A stretch of DNA of 64,000 nucleotides, taken from assembly GCA_023229135.1 (NCBI GenBank), contig JALNZT010000001.1, positions 186,001 through 250,000 of the forward strand. Direction: 5' to 3'. The notes beneath the pieces were generated by a model, which saw nothing but the letters and a program-made list of their open reading frames with translations, was not told the DNA's origin and made no database searches. The DNA comes from Bacteroidales bacterium (lineage in GTDB: Bacteria > Bacteroidota > Bacteroidia > Bacteroidales > F082). This document shows positions 11,001-19,050 of the stretch, piece after piece. How positions within the stretch are numbered: position 1 is the first letter of the stretch; each line of letters opens with the position of its first letter. Made by a program: the position numbers and the translations under genes.

Positions 11001-13321
11001 TGCTCAAGTGTAATTCCACCAAGTTCCAGGGCAGCTTCGTTGGCTTCAATCAATGTGCCATCAGCTTCCAGTAATCCGATAAACTGGTATTGGTTGTCGA
11101 AAAGTGCTCTGAAACGACGCTCGCTATCAATGATTTTCTTCTCTGCCTCTTTACGTTCTGTAATATCAATTCCAATCCCAATAAACTTCGACTCTGTATC
11201 ATCACGACCCACTATAGGTTGAACAATCAATATTTGCCAGTATTTTTTACCGGTTTTCGAGTAGTTCAATATCTCCACGCGGATGGATTGTTTGTTTTTT
11301 ATGGCAAGGCTCAACTTGTCAATGGTTTGTTGTGAGGTTTCCTTCCCTTGTATGAGATGTCCGTGTTTTAAACCTTTCACCTCATCCAGGCTGTACTCTG
11401 AAAGTTTTTCAAAGGCATCATTAACCCATTCAACTCTTCCTTCAAAATCTGTTATTACAACTAAATTATTGGTGTTGCTGGCTACCAGAGCCAGTTTGGC
11501 TATTTCCTTTTCGTGCGTTATTCTTTCAGTTATATCTCTTACTGCCGACAAATACAATATCCCTTCGCTGGTCTGTATCGGGCTAAGGCTAACCTCGACA
11601 GGAAACTCTTCGCCCGTGCTTTTCAAGCCAAACAACTCCATGCTTTCACCCATGCTTCTTGGCTGAGGATTTTTATGGTAGCCTTTTCTCAAAGAGGTAT
11701 GCTTCGAGAAACGACTGGGGATTAGCACTTCAATTTTTTTCCCTACTAAGTCTTCGGCTGAATATTCAAAAAGATTTTCAGCCTGCTTATTTACAACTTC
11801 AATTTCACCAAAGCGGTTCGATATGATTATCCCGTCAGGTGCCGAAGCCAATAACTCTTTAAACTTAATTTCCGAGTTTTTCTCTGCGGATTTATCATAA
11901 ATAATTTCGATAATCTTGCTTGGTTCGGCTTCATCGTCAAAAACCGGGTATCCATTGATTTCATAAAAAAGCAGCAAATTGTCATTTTGTTTTATCTTAA
12001 GTTCTAATACCTGGTGCTTTTTCGTACGTACAATCAATTGCCTGAATGCTGTAATTTTTTCCATGTCTGCATCTGTGATGGGCATGTTGCTGTCTTGAAA
12101 TTTTCTGTCTTCTTCAATAGCAAAACCATTCGCCACCTTATTGGCTAAGTGAATAGTTTGTGTTTGTTGGCAAAGCACGTAAAAGGGGTTGGGAATCGAG
12201 TCAATAACATTGGTAAGAAAACTGTGTTTACCCGAGATTTCAATTTTGGCTTCCTTTTCAATAGCTCTGTTGTAAGCTATTATAAATGATATAATTAGCG
12301 ATAAAATGCTGATTAATATTAAAGGGAAATAAAACTTCGATTGGATGAGGCTACTTATGCTATCTAATTTGCTGTCAGGAACAAACGTGACTACTTTCCA
12401 AAAATCATCTTTCGCATAATACGACAAACCGCTTAGATCAGTTTCGTTTTTTATCTGATTGAATGAAAGTGTTTGGAAAGTGAACAAGCCGTCTTCATTT
12501 CTAAATTGCCCTTCATTATTAGCTTGTATGATTTCCCATGACTGGGGATACATTTGTGCGTAGGTCACATCTTTTTTATCCTCAAACATAAATCCCCAAT
12601 TGTTATTTTCGTCTGGCGAAATGAGGAGGTAACCATTAGGATTAATAAGCAGCACATTGCTTGGGCTGTTGTGATTTAAACGCTTCAACTTATTTATCAG
12701 CCCCTTGCCCAGGTAGTTAATCAATACAACACCACAAAACTCACCCTCACAATCCGGCACCTTCATGCCAATTCTTATTATCGGTTTGTGAGGCTCTTCA
12801 ATTTGCTGATTTTCAATGTTCAGGTCAAGCTTTGATAAATAGATATCCTGGTTCGTTAGCGTGCTGATTTCTTGAAAATAATACCTGTTCGACTTGTCTT
12901 GTAAAAGATCTTGATTGACGAGAAAAGCACCTTTATCGCCGTTTTGCACGCGAATCTGCTCCATTCCTGCCTTATCAAGTAACCTTAACTGATCATATTG
13001 CTTTTTTTGTTTGAGAAACTCGAAGAATGTCCTTTCTAAAATATCAAATTGAGTTTTATCAGAGCAGGAACATATCTCGTTAATAACCACCAAATCCTGT
13101 AGAAAAAGGATGTCTCTTTTAACGAATCTGAAATCATCAATGATTTCATCTACCTGGAGTTGTAACTTGCTTGTTTCGATAGTTTTCAAACCTTGAATAG
13201 ACTTGTTGTTTTCATTTCTGAGAACAAAAAAAGAAACCAACGAGATCACAACAAGAGAAATAACAGCTAATTTTAAAAAAAGCTGAAGTATGCTGTTTTT
13301 AAATTTAAATCCGGCTGCCAT
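8060..13321 (-). CDS. Giant multi-PAS hybrid sensor histidine kinase
   Basis: A 1753-aa inner-membrane sensor. Order: TM1 (about 8-30); an extracytoplasmic Cache-like region (about 31-325); TM2 (about 328-350); about seven PAS modules (about 365-1240), several followed by PAC-type endings such as DITERK and GRDITEK; a coiled coil; HisKA with H about 1286 in NMSHEIRTPMNS; HATPase (about 1390-1505, GGTGLGLPIAKKLLE); a receiver (about 1525-1640, acceptor Asp in LILMDMRMPVMNG); and a helical tail of about 110 aa that could be a degenerate Hpt-like domain but lacks a clear HxxKG. It is likely co-transcribed with the downstream receiver-kinase. The signal sensed cannot be inferred. Confidence 0.92.
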   Translation of the reverse strand: MAAGFKFKNSILQLFLKLAVISLVVISLVSFFVLRNENNKSIQGLKTIETSKLQLQVDEIIDDFRFVKRDILFLQDLVVINEICSCSDKTQFDILERTFFEFLKQKKQYDQLRLLDKAGMEQIRVQNGDKGAFLVNQDLLQDKSNRYYFQEISTLTNQDIYLSKLDLNIENQQIEEPHKPIIRIGMKVPDCEGEFCGVVLINYLGKGLINKLKRLNHNSPSNVLLINPNGYLLISPDENNNWGFMFEDKKDVTYAQMYPQSWEIIQANNEGQFRNEDGLFTFQTLSFNQIKNETDLSGLSYYAKDDFWKVVTFVPDSKLDSISSLIQSKFYFPLILISILSLIISFIIAYNRAIEKEAKIEISGKHSFLTNVIDSIPNPFYVLCQQTQTIHLANKVANGFAIEEDRKFQDSNMPITDADMEKITAFRQLIVRTKKHQVLELKIKQNDNLLLFYEINGYPVFDDEAEPSKIIEIIYDKSAEKNSEIKFKELLASAPDGIIISNRFGEIEVVNKQAENLFEYSAEDLVGKKIEVLIPSRFSKHTSLRKGYHKNPQPRSMGESMELFGLKSTGEEFPVEVSLSPIQTSEGILYLSAVRDITERITHEKEIAKLALVASNTNNLVVITDFEGRVEWVNDAFEKLSEYSLDEVKGLKHGHLIQGKETSQQTIDKLSLAIKNKQSIRVEILNYSKTGKKYWQILIVQPIVGRDDTESKFIGIGIDITERKEAEKKIIDSERRFRALFDNQYQFIGLLEADGTLIEANEAALELGGITLEQAKGLKFWEAPWWSISRKTIEDVQNAIKSAASGEFVRYEVDVVGSKGQLVTLDFSLNPVKDDSGKVVLIIPEGRDITEKVLIEKELKTSEEQLKYFVKHNPNALAMFDKEMRYLVVSDQWYVDYNLKGVELIGKSHYDIFPEIDEKNEWRKIHQRCLQGESLKRSIEKFDRLNGTVVWIRGDVHPWYNSSKEIGGIIIYTEDITEKRKIEEAIFEQAQILNQVVEAVVTTDMDGVINMWNDGAQNLFGYTSKEVIGKNISYFYPDDEHNYLKHNVITPLLEKGQHAAEVRMKRKSGEPFYGYLSLSLKRDTKGNIVGMIGSTIDITENKKAQAEIENKQKLLEESQKIAKLGSWEWNLRSQEIHWSDELYRILGYDPNTYNAGQDSYLNLIGEEDAKKTRELLRNSIKAKTGYSHTHKVTLLDGIRKYVDTIVNMEVDDKGKVVRVFGTALDITDRKIAEEEIRLLNENLEQKVKDRTSRLEQANQEIVKAKEEAEKANKAKGEFLANMSHEIRTPMNSIIGFSEQLSHSIKEQKQLSQVNAIRSSSKNLLRIINDILDLSKVEAGKIDILHTPVNLERMFSEIEMMFSQKVKEKGIAFFTVFKTDIPKTLLLDETRIRQVLFNLIGNAVNFTDKGTITLSVDAERNTEKTIDLTIAVSDTGTGIAESQQGVIFEPFNQPSGQNTAKYGGTGLGLPIAKKLLEKMGGRISLESELDKGSSFKIHLSNVPVLDMDIDQEEKAFDTSKIVFAPAKVLIVDDVKQSRKLIADMLADSPLTLFQAENGKQAVELATKHIPDLILMDMRMPVMNGFQAAEILKSQKLTKTIPILALTASISNSKGKDSKLNIFDEYLLKPLNTSQFFEVLKKYLPFSIADEEETDEVEYTLTAEQRKDFPELIHMLETTFLPEYTKVYRKQVINEIETFGNDLLKLSQKMNCQLLVNFSNEILNYSDSFEFEKLMVELKKFPELVEKLKSEIENN

Positions 13322-13508
13322 ATTGAGTGTTTTAAAATATTACTAATGGTTAACAATGGGTAAACTATTGAAGTTTTGGATTTCATAAACAGCTGATATT
13401 CAGCGTTATAAAATTGATATTTAGAGGAAAAAAAGTTACATATTTCATTATAACATCTTATCCTTGAGGAAATTATAGTATCAATAACCACATTAATAGA
13501 AATATGTA

Positions 13509-13746
13509 AAGCAACGAAATTACAAAAAATATCGAACAGATAGAAAAAGTAGCTCAAAGTCCCGAGCAGATTACCCAGAACATTTACGATGTTACCAGCA
13601 AGTTTGAGATCAGGGATATATTGAAAAACCTGGATGTGCTTGAACGCAGCAGTGTATTGCTTTCCACTATTTACATGACTTTGCTCGTTTTACCATTGCA
13701 TCATTTTACGGATACCAGCCCGATCTATCGTTTTGGCCTGGTGTAA
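13509..13746 (+). pseudogene. Unrecognised coding remnant without a start codon
   Basis: About 79 codons are open between stops (reading SNEITKNIEQIEK ... PIYRFGLV), with no plausible initiator at the left end and no recognisable family. Composition looks like coding sequence (KNLDVLERSSVLLSTIYM). It sits just ahead of another truncated gene in a region that appears to be decaying. It could also be chance. Confidence 0.3.
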
Positions 13747-13782
13747 TCGGGTGTCGATGGGAAATACTAGCAGGGTGGCGGT

Positions 13783-14637
13783 ATGAATAGCCTGTTTAGG
13801 ATGAACAATGATTTTACAATGGATACGATAATTGAGCTCGACGGGCAGCTGGAGGTTGAAGTGAGAAATTTTGGTGAGTTGAACGATTCCACATTTTATT
13901 ATGCGGGTAATTACCTTGTTCAGGGTAGTCCTCCACCGATTTTTGATATGGAGATGGCTTTTCAGCCCTTTAGTAGGAACGGAGAGCTGTTTCCGCTGTT
14001 ACACTTTGGAGCTGTTGACACACTTGATTTTTATTGTAGTATGACTGTATGCGACGAAGGGATTTTTTTGGTTGGGTCAAAACAAAGTGAATCCGGCCCG
14101 GTTCCTTCGTGGTATATGGCGAATAAACTAAACCATAATCTGGAGCTGGAATATCAGGTCGTTTATGGTGACGGTGTAAAAAAATATCGTAGTGGGGGAG
14201 CTTTGCCCACAGCGGATGGTGGCTTTTTAGCATCAATGTCGGTATGGGATTTTATTCATTATCCTGGTGATCAAATGCAGCACGATGTTGAAGTCGTACG
14301 CTTCGATGCCAATGGCCAGCTGGTAAGCACGATAGAGCTGCCTGCTCCGCCAAGCACAAAAGTACTGCTTGTACCCAACCCGGCGACAAATCAGGTGCAG
14401 ATAATGGACGAGCAACATTGCTGGCAATTTGCCGAGTTGTTTGATCAACAAGGGAAACTGATAATCGAAAAGCGGGCAAACGATTGCAGGCATATAAATA
14501 TTTCAGACTTAAATGCGGGTTTTTATCTGATCCGGCTGAGTGATAGTTCTGGTATATCAGTCGTGGCACGTTGCATAGTTTTCCGCTGTTTTTTAGCGCG
14601 TGGGAGGATAGCTTCGCACACACTTGATTTTTGCTAG
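13783..14637 (+). pseudogene. Truncated T9SS-secreted protein remnant
   Basis: A 284-codon frame with no signal peptide, although its end is a T9SS type A sorting domain (VPNPATNQVQIMD ... LNAGFYLIRLSDSSG). Proteins with that domain must enter the periplasm by a signal peptide, so the 5' part is missing. The sorting domain should stop soon after the last strand, yet the frame runs on for about 20 unrelated residues (FRCFLARGR...), which suggests a frameshift near the 3' end. The body (GALPTADGGFLASMSVWD and similar) resembles the repetitive beta-propeller-like part of large secreted Bacteroidota proteins. Non-functional in all likelihood. Confidence 0.6.
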
Positions 14638-15253
14638 CTTTTCATCAAGGAAAAACGAAATAATATCTTCAGCAAGACCTGCTAACTTTTAGTATCAACG
14701 ACAATTGTATTTTACGAACAAAAACTGTTAGCAAACTGATTATCTGATAACGGGTCAGGATATCTGAGATATAAAATATTTATATAGAATTAGTTAGCTT
14801 GTTTTAACTAATTCCTTTTCAGAAAACACAGTGCAATAGCTAACAGGCTGTTCAGGAGAGACTTACAGGCTTTTTTGTCGATTTTTACACCCTATGCCTT
14901 TAAAAACCTTTGGGGTGTAAAAAACATATAAAAACTTAGCCTTAGCAGAAAGAAGATTTTCTCTTAATCCATCAGAGAAGGAATTGTACGCCGTTGATGA
15001 AATCGTGAGGCAGCTCTGTTGTTTGGCTTAAAGCGACGTAATAACAGACTCCGAATGAGGAAAAAATTATGTGAAGACACACAAAATCTAAAATCCTGCC
15101 ACTCATCCTACTGATAAATTGTGTAGTGCGTAACGACTTTTTCTAATAGCCCAGTTTTTAGCATTATATACGATTTAGCCGTCAAATTCAATACTACTCT
15201 GTTTTATGAACCGTTCTCAGAATAGTCAATGCTCTTATTTAATCCCTTGTTTA
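14638..15253. other. Gene-free stretch with two strong inverted repeats
   Basis: No credible reading frame was found here. Two hairpins stand out. GAATTAGTTA (14787-14796) pairs perfectly with TAACTAATTC (14805-14814) and is followed by CTTTTC, so it may be an old terminator. TTTTTACACCC (14882-14892) pairs perfectly with GGGTGTAAAAA (14913-14923) and has T/A flanks on both sides, which could act in either direction. The remainder looks like decayed sequence. Confidence 0.5.
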
Positions 15254-15391
15254 TCAATGGGTTTTAAGGTCTTTCTTAGCGGTGATTTTTTGCTCGTCGT
15301 ATAACACTTTTTCAAGTCGGGAAATTACTTTCTCGCTTTCAACTTTGAGAAAGGCTTGTACGAATTTGATTTTTCTTTCTTGTAAATCCAT
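15254..15391 (-). CDS. Small antitoxin-like protein, orphan
   Basis: A 45-aa ORF starting MDLQERKIKFVQAFL and continuing KVESEKVISRLEKVL. Bacteroidota genomes carry many 50-80 aa proteins of this pattern (MDLQ.RKI.FVQEFL...IISRLEKLL) upstream of RelE/ParE-type toxins, where they act as addiction-module antitoxins. No toxin frame follows on the minus strand within 250 bp, so the partner has been lost or this is itself a 3'-shortened relic. It lies inside the decayed 13.5-15.7 kb region. The family assignment rests on pattern memory only. Confidence 0.45.
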   Translation of the reverse strand: MDLQERKIKFVQAFLKVESEKVISRLEKVLYDEQKITAKKDLKTH

Positions 15392-15491
15392 TTTATAAAG
15401 TATTTTATCAAAGATACAAAATTACCAATTCAACTATGATTTTTAAAAAATTATTGATTGGTTTAAAAAGCATTTATATACTGTTTAAACG

Positions 15492-15671
15492 CTATTTCTC
15501 TAACCAGGCAATTATTTCCTCATCCATCGGATCGGTGCGCGGACTTACAACTTTCACCAAATTTCCTTCCTCATCAATCAGGTATTTCTGGAAATTCCAG
15601 CTTACACTGCTATCTTCAAATCCGTTTTTGTCATGTACTAAATGATTTCTCCATGCTATTTTCACACGATT
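15492..15671 (-). pseudogene. Glutathione peroxidase C-terminal fragment
   Basis: Sixty codons on the minus strand match the end of glutathione peroxidase: WNFQKYLIDEEGNLVKVV, then SPRTDPMDEEIIAWLEK and a stop. The WNFxKYLID tryptophan motif of the catalytic tetrad is retained, but the N-terminal two thirds with the catalytic Cys/Sec are absent; a stop codon precedes the fragment at 15672-15674. It is a gene remnant. Confidence 0.7.
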
Positions 15672-15814
15672 TCACTTAGAACCGGTTTATTTCTGCTCAG
15701 CACAAAGTCAGCTAAAACATGAAAAAGGGGAGAAATAATTTAATTTTTACCTATGAGAAAAGAAAGTTTTAAGGCGGGAAAAGTGAGTTGAGTGGGGTAA
15801 CAAGGAGGGGTAAC

Positions 15815-15842
15815 AAAAAAAGCCCCTCAAAGATGAGGGGCT
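15815..15842 (-). terminator. Terminator of tRNA-Lys
   Basis: On the minus strand AGCCCCTC / GAGGGGCT forms an 8-bp GC-rich stem with a short loop, then a run of T (A-run 15815-15821 on the plus strand). It lies 20 bp beyond the tRNA 3' end. Confidence 0.88.
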
Positions 15843-15861
15843 ATTTACTTGAAATTCTGTG

Positions 15862-15934
15862 TGATCCGTCGGAGGCTCGAACTCCGGACCCTCTGCTTAA
15901 AAGGCAGATGCTCTACCTGCTGAGCTAACGAATC
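15862..15934 (-). tRNA. tRNA-Lys (anticodon TTT)
   Basis: 73 nt with a complete cloverleaf. The acceptor GATTCGT pairs with ACGGATC (one T-G pair), the D-arm has AGCTCAGCAGGTAGAGC, the anticodon loop is CTTTTAA and the T-loop GTTCGAGCC. Discriminator A; CCA is not encoded. Confidence 0.95.
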
Positions 15935-15950
15935 ATCCGTTTTGGAGGTG

Positions 15951-15980
15951 CAAAAGTACTAAATAATCCTTCTAAACAAA
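15951..15980 (-). promoter_or_regulatory. Bacteroidota-type promoter for tRNA-Lys
   Basis: Minus strand TTTG (15977-15980), 18-nt spacer, TACTTTTG (15951-15958). Predicted start is about 10 nt ahead of the tRNA. Confidence 0.75.
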
Positions 15981-16002
15981 GTAAAAATCGACTTTTTTTC
16001 AA

Positions 16003-16614
16003 CTATTCTAAAAGACCTTTCCCCTCTCGTAAAATAACTATTTCATTTCCAGTGCAATCCACAATAGTACTAGGGCGATTTCCTCCAAAACCACCATCAA
16101 TAACTATATCTACACGGTCTTTGTACTTCTCGTATATGATCTCCGGATCGGTAGTGTATTCTAAAATCTTGTCATCATCCAATATAGAAGTGGTGGCGAT
16201 AGGGTATCCCAGCTCTTCCACAATAGTACTCACGATGTTTTCGTCAGGAATTCTAATGCCGATTGTCTTTTTCTTATTTTGAAAAATTTTAGGCACATTA
16301 TTATTGGCATTTAAGATAAAGGTAAAAGGCCCTGGCAAATTACGCCGCATAAGTTTGTAAATCTCAGTTTCTATAGGTTTTGTAAACTCTGACAGCATAC
16401 TTAGATTATGAAAAATAAAAGAAAAATTAGCTTTTTCTTTTTTGATTCCTTTTAGCTGAGCAATCTTATCAAGTGCTTTGCTACGGTGAATGCTGCCACC
16501 GAGGCCATAAACTGTGTCTGTTGGGAAAATTACTAATCCGCCATCATTGATACATTCAATAACTGTTTTAATGTGTCGTGGCGAAGGATTTTCGGGATAG
16601 ATTTTTAATAACAT
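16003..16614 (-). CDS. L-threonylcarbamoyladenylate synthase (Sua5/YciO/YrdC family)
   Basis: A 203-aa YrdC-fold protein. Family members make threonylcarbamoyl-AMP from threonine, bicarbonate and ATP for the t6A37 modification of tRNAs reading ANN codons. The typical opening GGLVIFPTDTVYGLGG, the KGIKKEKANFSFI segment (K-x-R/K region of the active site) and the C-terminal STIVDCTGNEIVILREGKG strand are all present. The length fits the single-domain TsaC/YciO type rather than Sua5 with its extra domain. Assignment to TsaC rather than the paralogue YciO is uncertain. The gene stands alone between tRNA-Lys and the SRP RNA. Confidence 0.88.
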   Translation of the reverse strand: MLLKIYPENPSPRHIKTVIECINDGGLVIFPTDTVYGLGGSIHRSKALDKIAQLKGIKKEKANFSFIFHNLSMLSEFTKPIETEIYKLMRRNLPGPFTFILNANNNVPKIFQNKKKTIGIRIPDENIVSTIVEELGYPIATTSILDDDKILEYTTDPEIIYEKYKDRVDIVIDGGFGGNRPSTIVDCTGNEIVILREGKGLLE

Positions 16615-16700
16615 AAGCTTGGTCTTAATTGAAGTGCTAAATTAAGAAAAATTTTAGCAGCAGCAAGCTTCATTAATTTCTAAAAAAAGAACAAAAAAAA

Positions 16701-16800
16701 GTGGGTAAGCTACTTATATCGCACCGCTCAACCATCTACCCTTGCTTTCTTCCGAACCTGGGGGAATTCAATAGGAGCTGGTCGTATAAGACTTACCCAC
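16701..16800 (-). ncRNA. ffs: Signal recognition particle RNA, small bacterial type
   Basis: Exactly 100 nt with paired ends (GTGGGTAAG ... CTTACCCAC). The conserved SRP tip is present on the minus strand: AGGTTCGGAAGAAAGCAAGG, close to the family consensus GGTCCGGAAGGAAGCAGCC, which includes the GGAA tetraloop and the asymmetric Ffh-binding loop. A run of eight T on the minus strand (16693-16700) follows directly, so the closing stem also serves as the terminator. The RNA scaffolds Ffh and FtsY in co-translational targeting. Confidence 0.9.
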
Positions 16801-16803
16801 GTG

Positions 16804-16833
16804 CAAAAGTACAACGATTTGTGGAACCTGCAA
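16804..16833 (-). promoter_or_regulatory. Promoter of the SRP RNA
   Basis: Minus strand TTG (16831-16833), 19-nt spacer, TACTTTTG (16804-16811), immediately ahead of the RNA 5' end at 16800. The spacing puts the start point right at the mature end. Confidence 0.75.
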
Positions 16834-16981
16834 GTGCTATTTTGCTTTTTTCGTTTGTATTTTTAGCCAAAAAGGCTACATTTGTCGGGTAAACTGGTGC
16901 TATACAGTTCTTTTATCAGAAATTAGTATTGGTTTGCAAAAAAATATACATTGTTTAAGCTTATTTTCAGGCCTATAAAAA

Positions 16982-17527
16982 ATGGAAGAAAGAAAAAGGT
17001 ATTTTAGCAATGCACAGTTTTGGTGGGTCACCTCTCTATTCGGATTATTTACCGGCTTGCTTGTTTTTGTGCTGTATTTTCTGCTATCGTTACTTTTCAA
17101 ACAGGAAGTTTCCGTGTTTTATTCCTTAACCTATCTTTTGCCGCTAGTCGGGATGATAATGGCAGTTGTGCGCCTGCGCGATCATTATGGCCATGGCGCT
17201 ATCCGCTTCAGCCAGGCATTTTGGTGTAGCTGGATCACGGCAATCATTGCAGCGTTCGTGTTTGCTGCTACACTTTACTTTGTATATTCAGAGATGAACC
17301 TGAGCGAGCTCAAACATAAAGCACTGGCTATTGAACAGGACGTTTTGGCCCAGTCCAATACCATGAGTGTTATCGAAATCAGGTCGCTGCGTCAATATAT
17401 CCAAACCATGCTTTCGCCAGCTTATCTCGCTGGTATGAATTTTATTTTTTACAGCCTTTTTGGTGTGATCTATGCCTTGATAATTGCTATTTTTGCCCGA
17501 CGAAAAGATCGGTTTATAGAAGCTTAA
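16982..17527 (+). CDS. DUF4199 membrane protein
   Basis: 181 aa with four hydrophobic helices (about 12-37, 46-64, 80-102, 139-172) and a basic N-terminus. The pattern FSQAFWCSWITAIIAAFVF after a charged RLRDHYGHGAIRF turn is typical of DUF4199 integral membrane proteins, which are common in Bacteroidota and of unknown function. It is the first gene of a four-gene set (DUF4199, DUF4199, glycosyltransferase, epimerase) with gaps of 27 and 11 bp and one overlap, so a role in envelope glycan or lipid-linked sugar assembly is a reasonable guess from context only. Confidence 0.75.
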   Translation: MEERKRYFSNAQFWWVTSLFGLFTGLLVFVLYFLLSLLFKQEVSVFYSLTYLLPLVGMIMAVVRLRDHYGHGAIRFSQAFWCSWITAIIAAFVFAATLYFVYSEMNLSELKHKALAIEQDVLAQSNTMSVIEIRSLRQYIQTMLSPAYLAGMNFIFYSLFGVIYALIIAIFARRKDRFIEA

Positions 17528-17554
17528 TTTTATTAAATCCTAAAAAAACCAACC

Positions 17555-18076
17555 ATGATTACTTTTGACAAACCCTTGAAATACGGCCTTATCGGCGGAC
17601 TGGTAATAATTACTTTATCAGTGTTAATGTATGCGATGAGTGTTTCTATTTTTAATCCCGTCTTTGCAATCCTAAATGGATTAATCACTTTCGGGATTAC
17701 TATCCTTTTAGCGGTGTTGGCCATTAACAAAATGAGAGAGACCGATTTTGGTGGAAAGATATCTTATTTTCAGGCGCTTATTGCCGGATTCATAGTCATC
17801 CTTGTTGCAACTTATATAGGTAACCTTTTTGGTTATGTGCTGAATGGCATCATTGATCCGGAATATTTGCCACGACTGATAGACGAGTTTTTACTCAATA
17901 TGGAAAGCAAAGTACCCGAAGAAGTTTTTGAAGAAATTTTGAATTCAATGGACGAAAGTCGTGATCCGATGAAAAATCTACTCAAGGCACTCTGGATAGA
18001 TCCAATCGTGGCCATTGTTATTAGTGCAATTGTGAGTATTTTTGTCAAGAAAAACACAACAGACCTACTGGCTTAA
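17555..18076 (+). CDS. DUF4199 membrane protein, second copy
   Basis: 173 aa and four predicted transmembrane helices, with the family feature ETDFGGKISYFQALIAGFIV (a polar loop then FxQA). It is a diverged paralogue of the preceding gene, not a recent duplicate, since only the topology and the FxQA region correspond. The last loop is acidic (PEEVFEEILNSMDESRDPM). It is followed after 11 bp by the glycosyltransferase gene. Confidence 0.75.
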   Translation: MITFDKPLKYGLIGGLVIITLSVLMYAMSVSIFNPVFAILNGLITFGITILLAVLAINKMRETDFGGKISYFQALIAGFIVILVATYIGNLFGYVLNGIIDPEYLPRLIDEFLLNMESKVPEEVFEEILNSMDESRDPMKNLLKALWIDPIVAIVISAIVSIFVKKNTTDLLA

Positions 18077-18087
18077 AGAATTAATGA

Positions 18088-19050
18088 ATGGATGTATCAA
18101 TTGTCGTACCGCTGTTAAATGAAGAAGAATCGCTGCCCGAGCTGGCGGCATGGATAGATAAAGTAGGTGTAGCCGCCCAACTAAGTTATGAAGTTATTTT
18201 TGTTGATGATGGCTCGACCGACAATTCATGGAAAGTAATTCAACACATTGCACAATCGCGGAAAAACGTGAAAGCCATCCGCTTTAGGCGTAATTACGGA
18301 AAGTCGGCAGCACTTAACGAAGGATTTAAAATAGCCGAAGGTGAAGTGGTAATCACCATGGATGCTGATTTGCAGGATAGCCCGGAGGAAATACCAGAGC
18401 TGGTGCAAATGATTAGGGAACAGGACTTTGACATGGTTTCAGGTTGGAAGAAAAAACGGCATGATCCCATCGGTAAAACCGTACCTTCAAAGTTTTTCAA
18501 CTGGACAACACGAAAAATATCCAAAATAAAACTTCACGATTTTAATTGTGGACTGAAAGCATACAAAAATGAACTTATCAAAAATATAGAGGTGCATGGC
18601 GAAATGCACCGCTATATTCCTTTGATAGCCAAATGGGCTGGCTACACCAAAATAGGGGAGAAGGTGGTTCAACATCAGGAACGTAAATTCGGCCATACCA
18701 AGTTTGGGATGAGCCGTTTTATCAAAGGTTTTCTCGACCTTTTGTCGATTACCTTTGTAGCCAAATTCGGCAAACGCCCTATGCACCTGTTTGGAGCGCT
18801 GGGCAGCATCGTTTTTTCATTTGGTTTCCTGATTGCCGGCTACCTGGCCTACGCCAAGTTTTTTATGGCTGCCTACCGAATGACTGAGCGTCCGCTTTTC
18901 TATTTTGGACTTTTGGCAATGGTGATTGGTGTTCAGTTATTTCTCACCGGCTTTTTAGCCGAATTGATTTCGCTGCAATCACGCGACAGGCAGGAATATC
19001 TTTACAAAGAAGCATTAAATATTCAACAAGAAAATATACAAAAGAAATGA
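18088..19050 (+). CDS. Family 2 glycosyltransferase, polyprenyl-phosphate type
   Basis: 320 aa. The GT-A domain shows SIVVPLLNEEESLPEL, the nucleotide-sugar site FVDDGSTDNSW and the metal motif ITMDADLQDSPEE, then two C-terminal membrane helices (about 232-255 and 270-292). This is the architecture of DPM1/GtrB/ArnC-like enzymes that load a sugar onto undecaprenyl phosphate at the cytoplasmic face. The sugar is unknown. The stop codon overlaps the start of the next gene (ATGA), so it is translationally coupled to the epimerase, which may supply the sugar nucleotide. Confidence 0.9.
   Translation: MDVSIVVPLLNEEESLPELAAWIDKVGVAAQLSYEVIFVDDGSTDNSWKVIQHIAQSRKNVKAIRFRRNYGKSAALNEGFKIAEGEVVITMDADLQDSPEEIPELVQMIREQDFDMVSGWKKKRHDPIGKTVPSKFFNWTTRKISKIKLHDFNCGLKAYKNELIKNIEVHGEMHRYIPLIAKWAGYTKIGEKVVQHQERKFGHTKFGMSRFIKGFLDLLSITFVAKFGKRPMHLFGALGSIVFSFGFLIAGYLAYAKFFMAAYRMTERPLFYFGLLAMVIGVQLFLTGFLAELISLQSRDRQEYLYKEALNIQQENIQKK

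Noticed and set aside
9264..11725. Plus-strand frames of up to 181 aa inside the giant sensor kinase
   Set aside because: They are shadows of the long minus-strand gene, whose PAS, HisKA, HATPase and receiver motifs are unmistakable.
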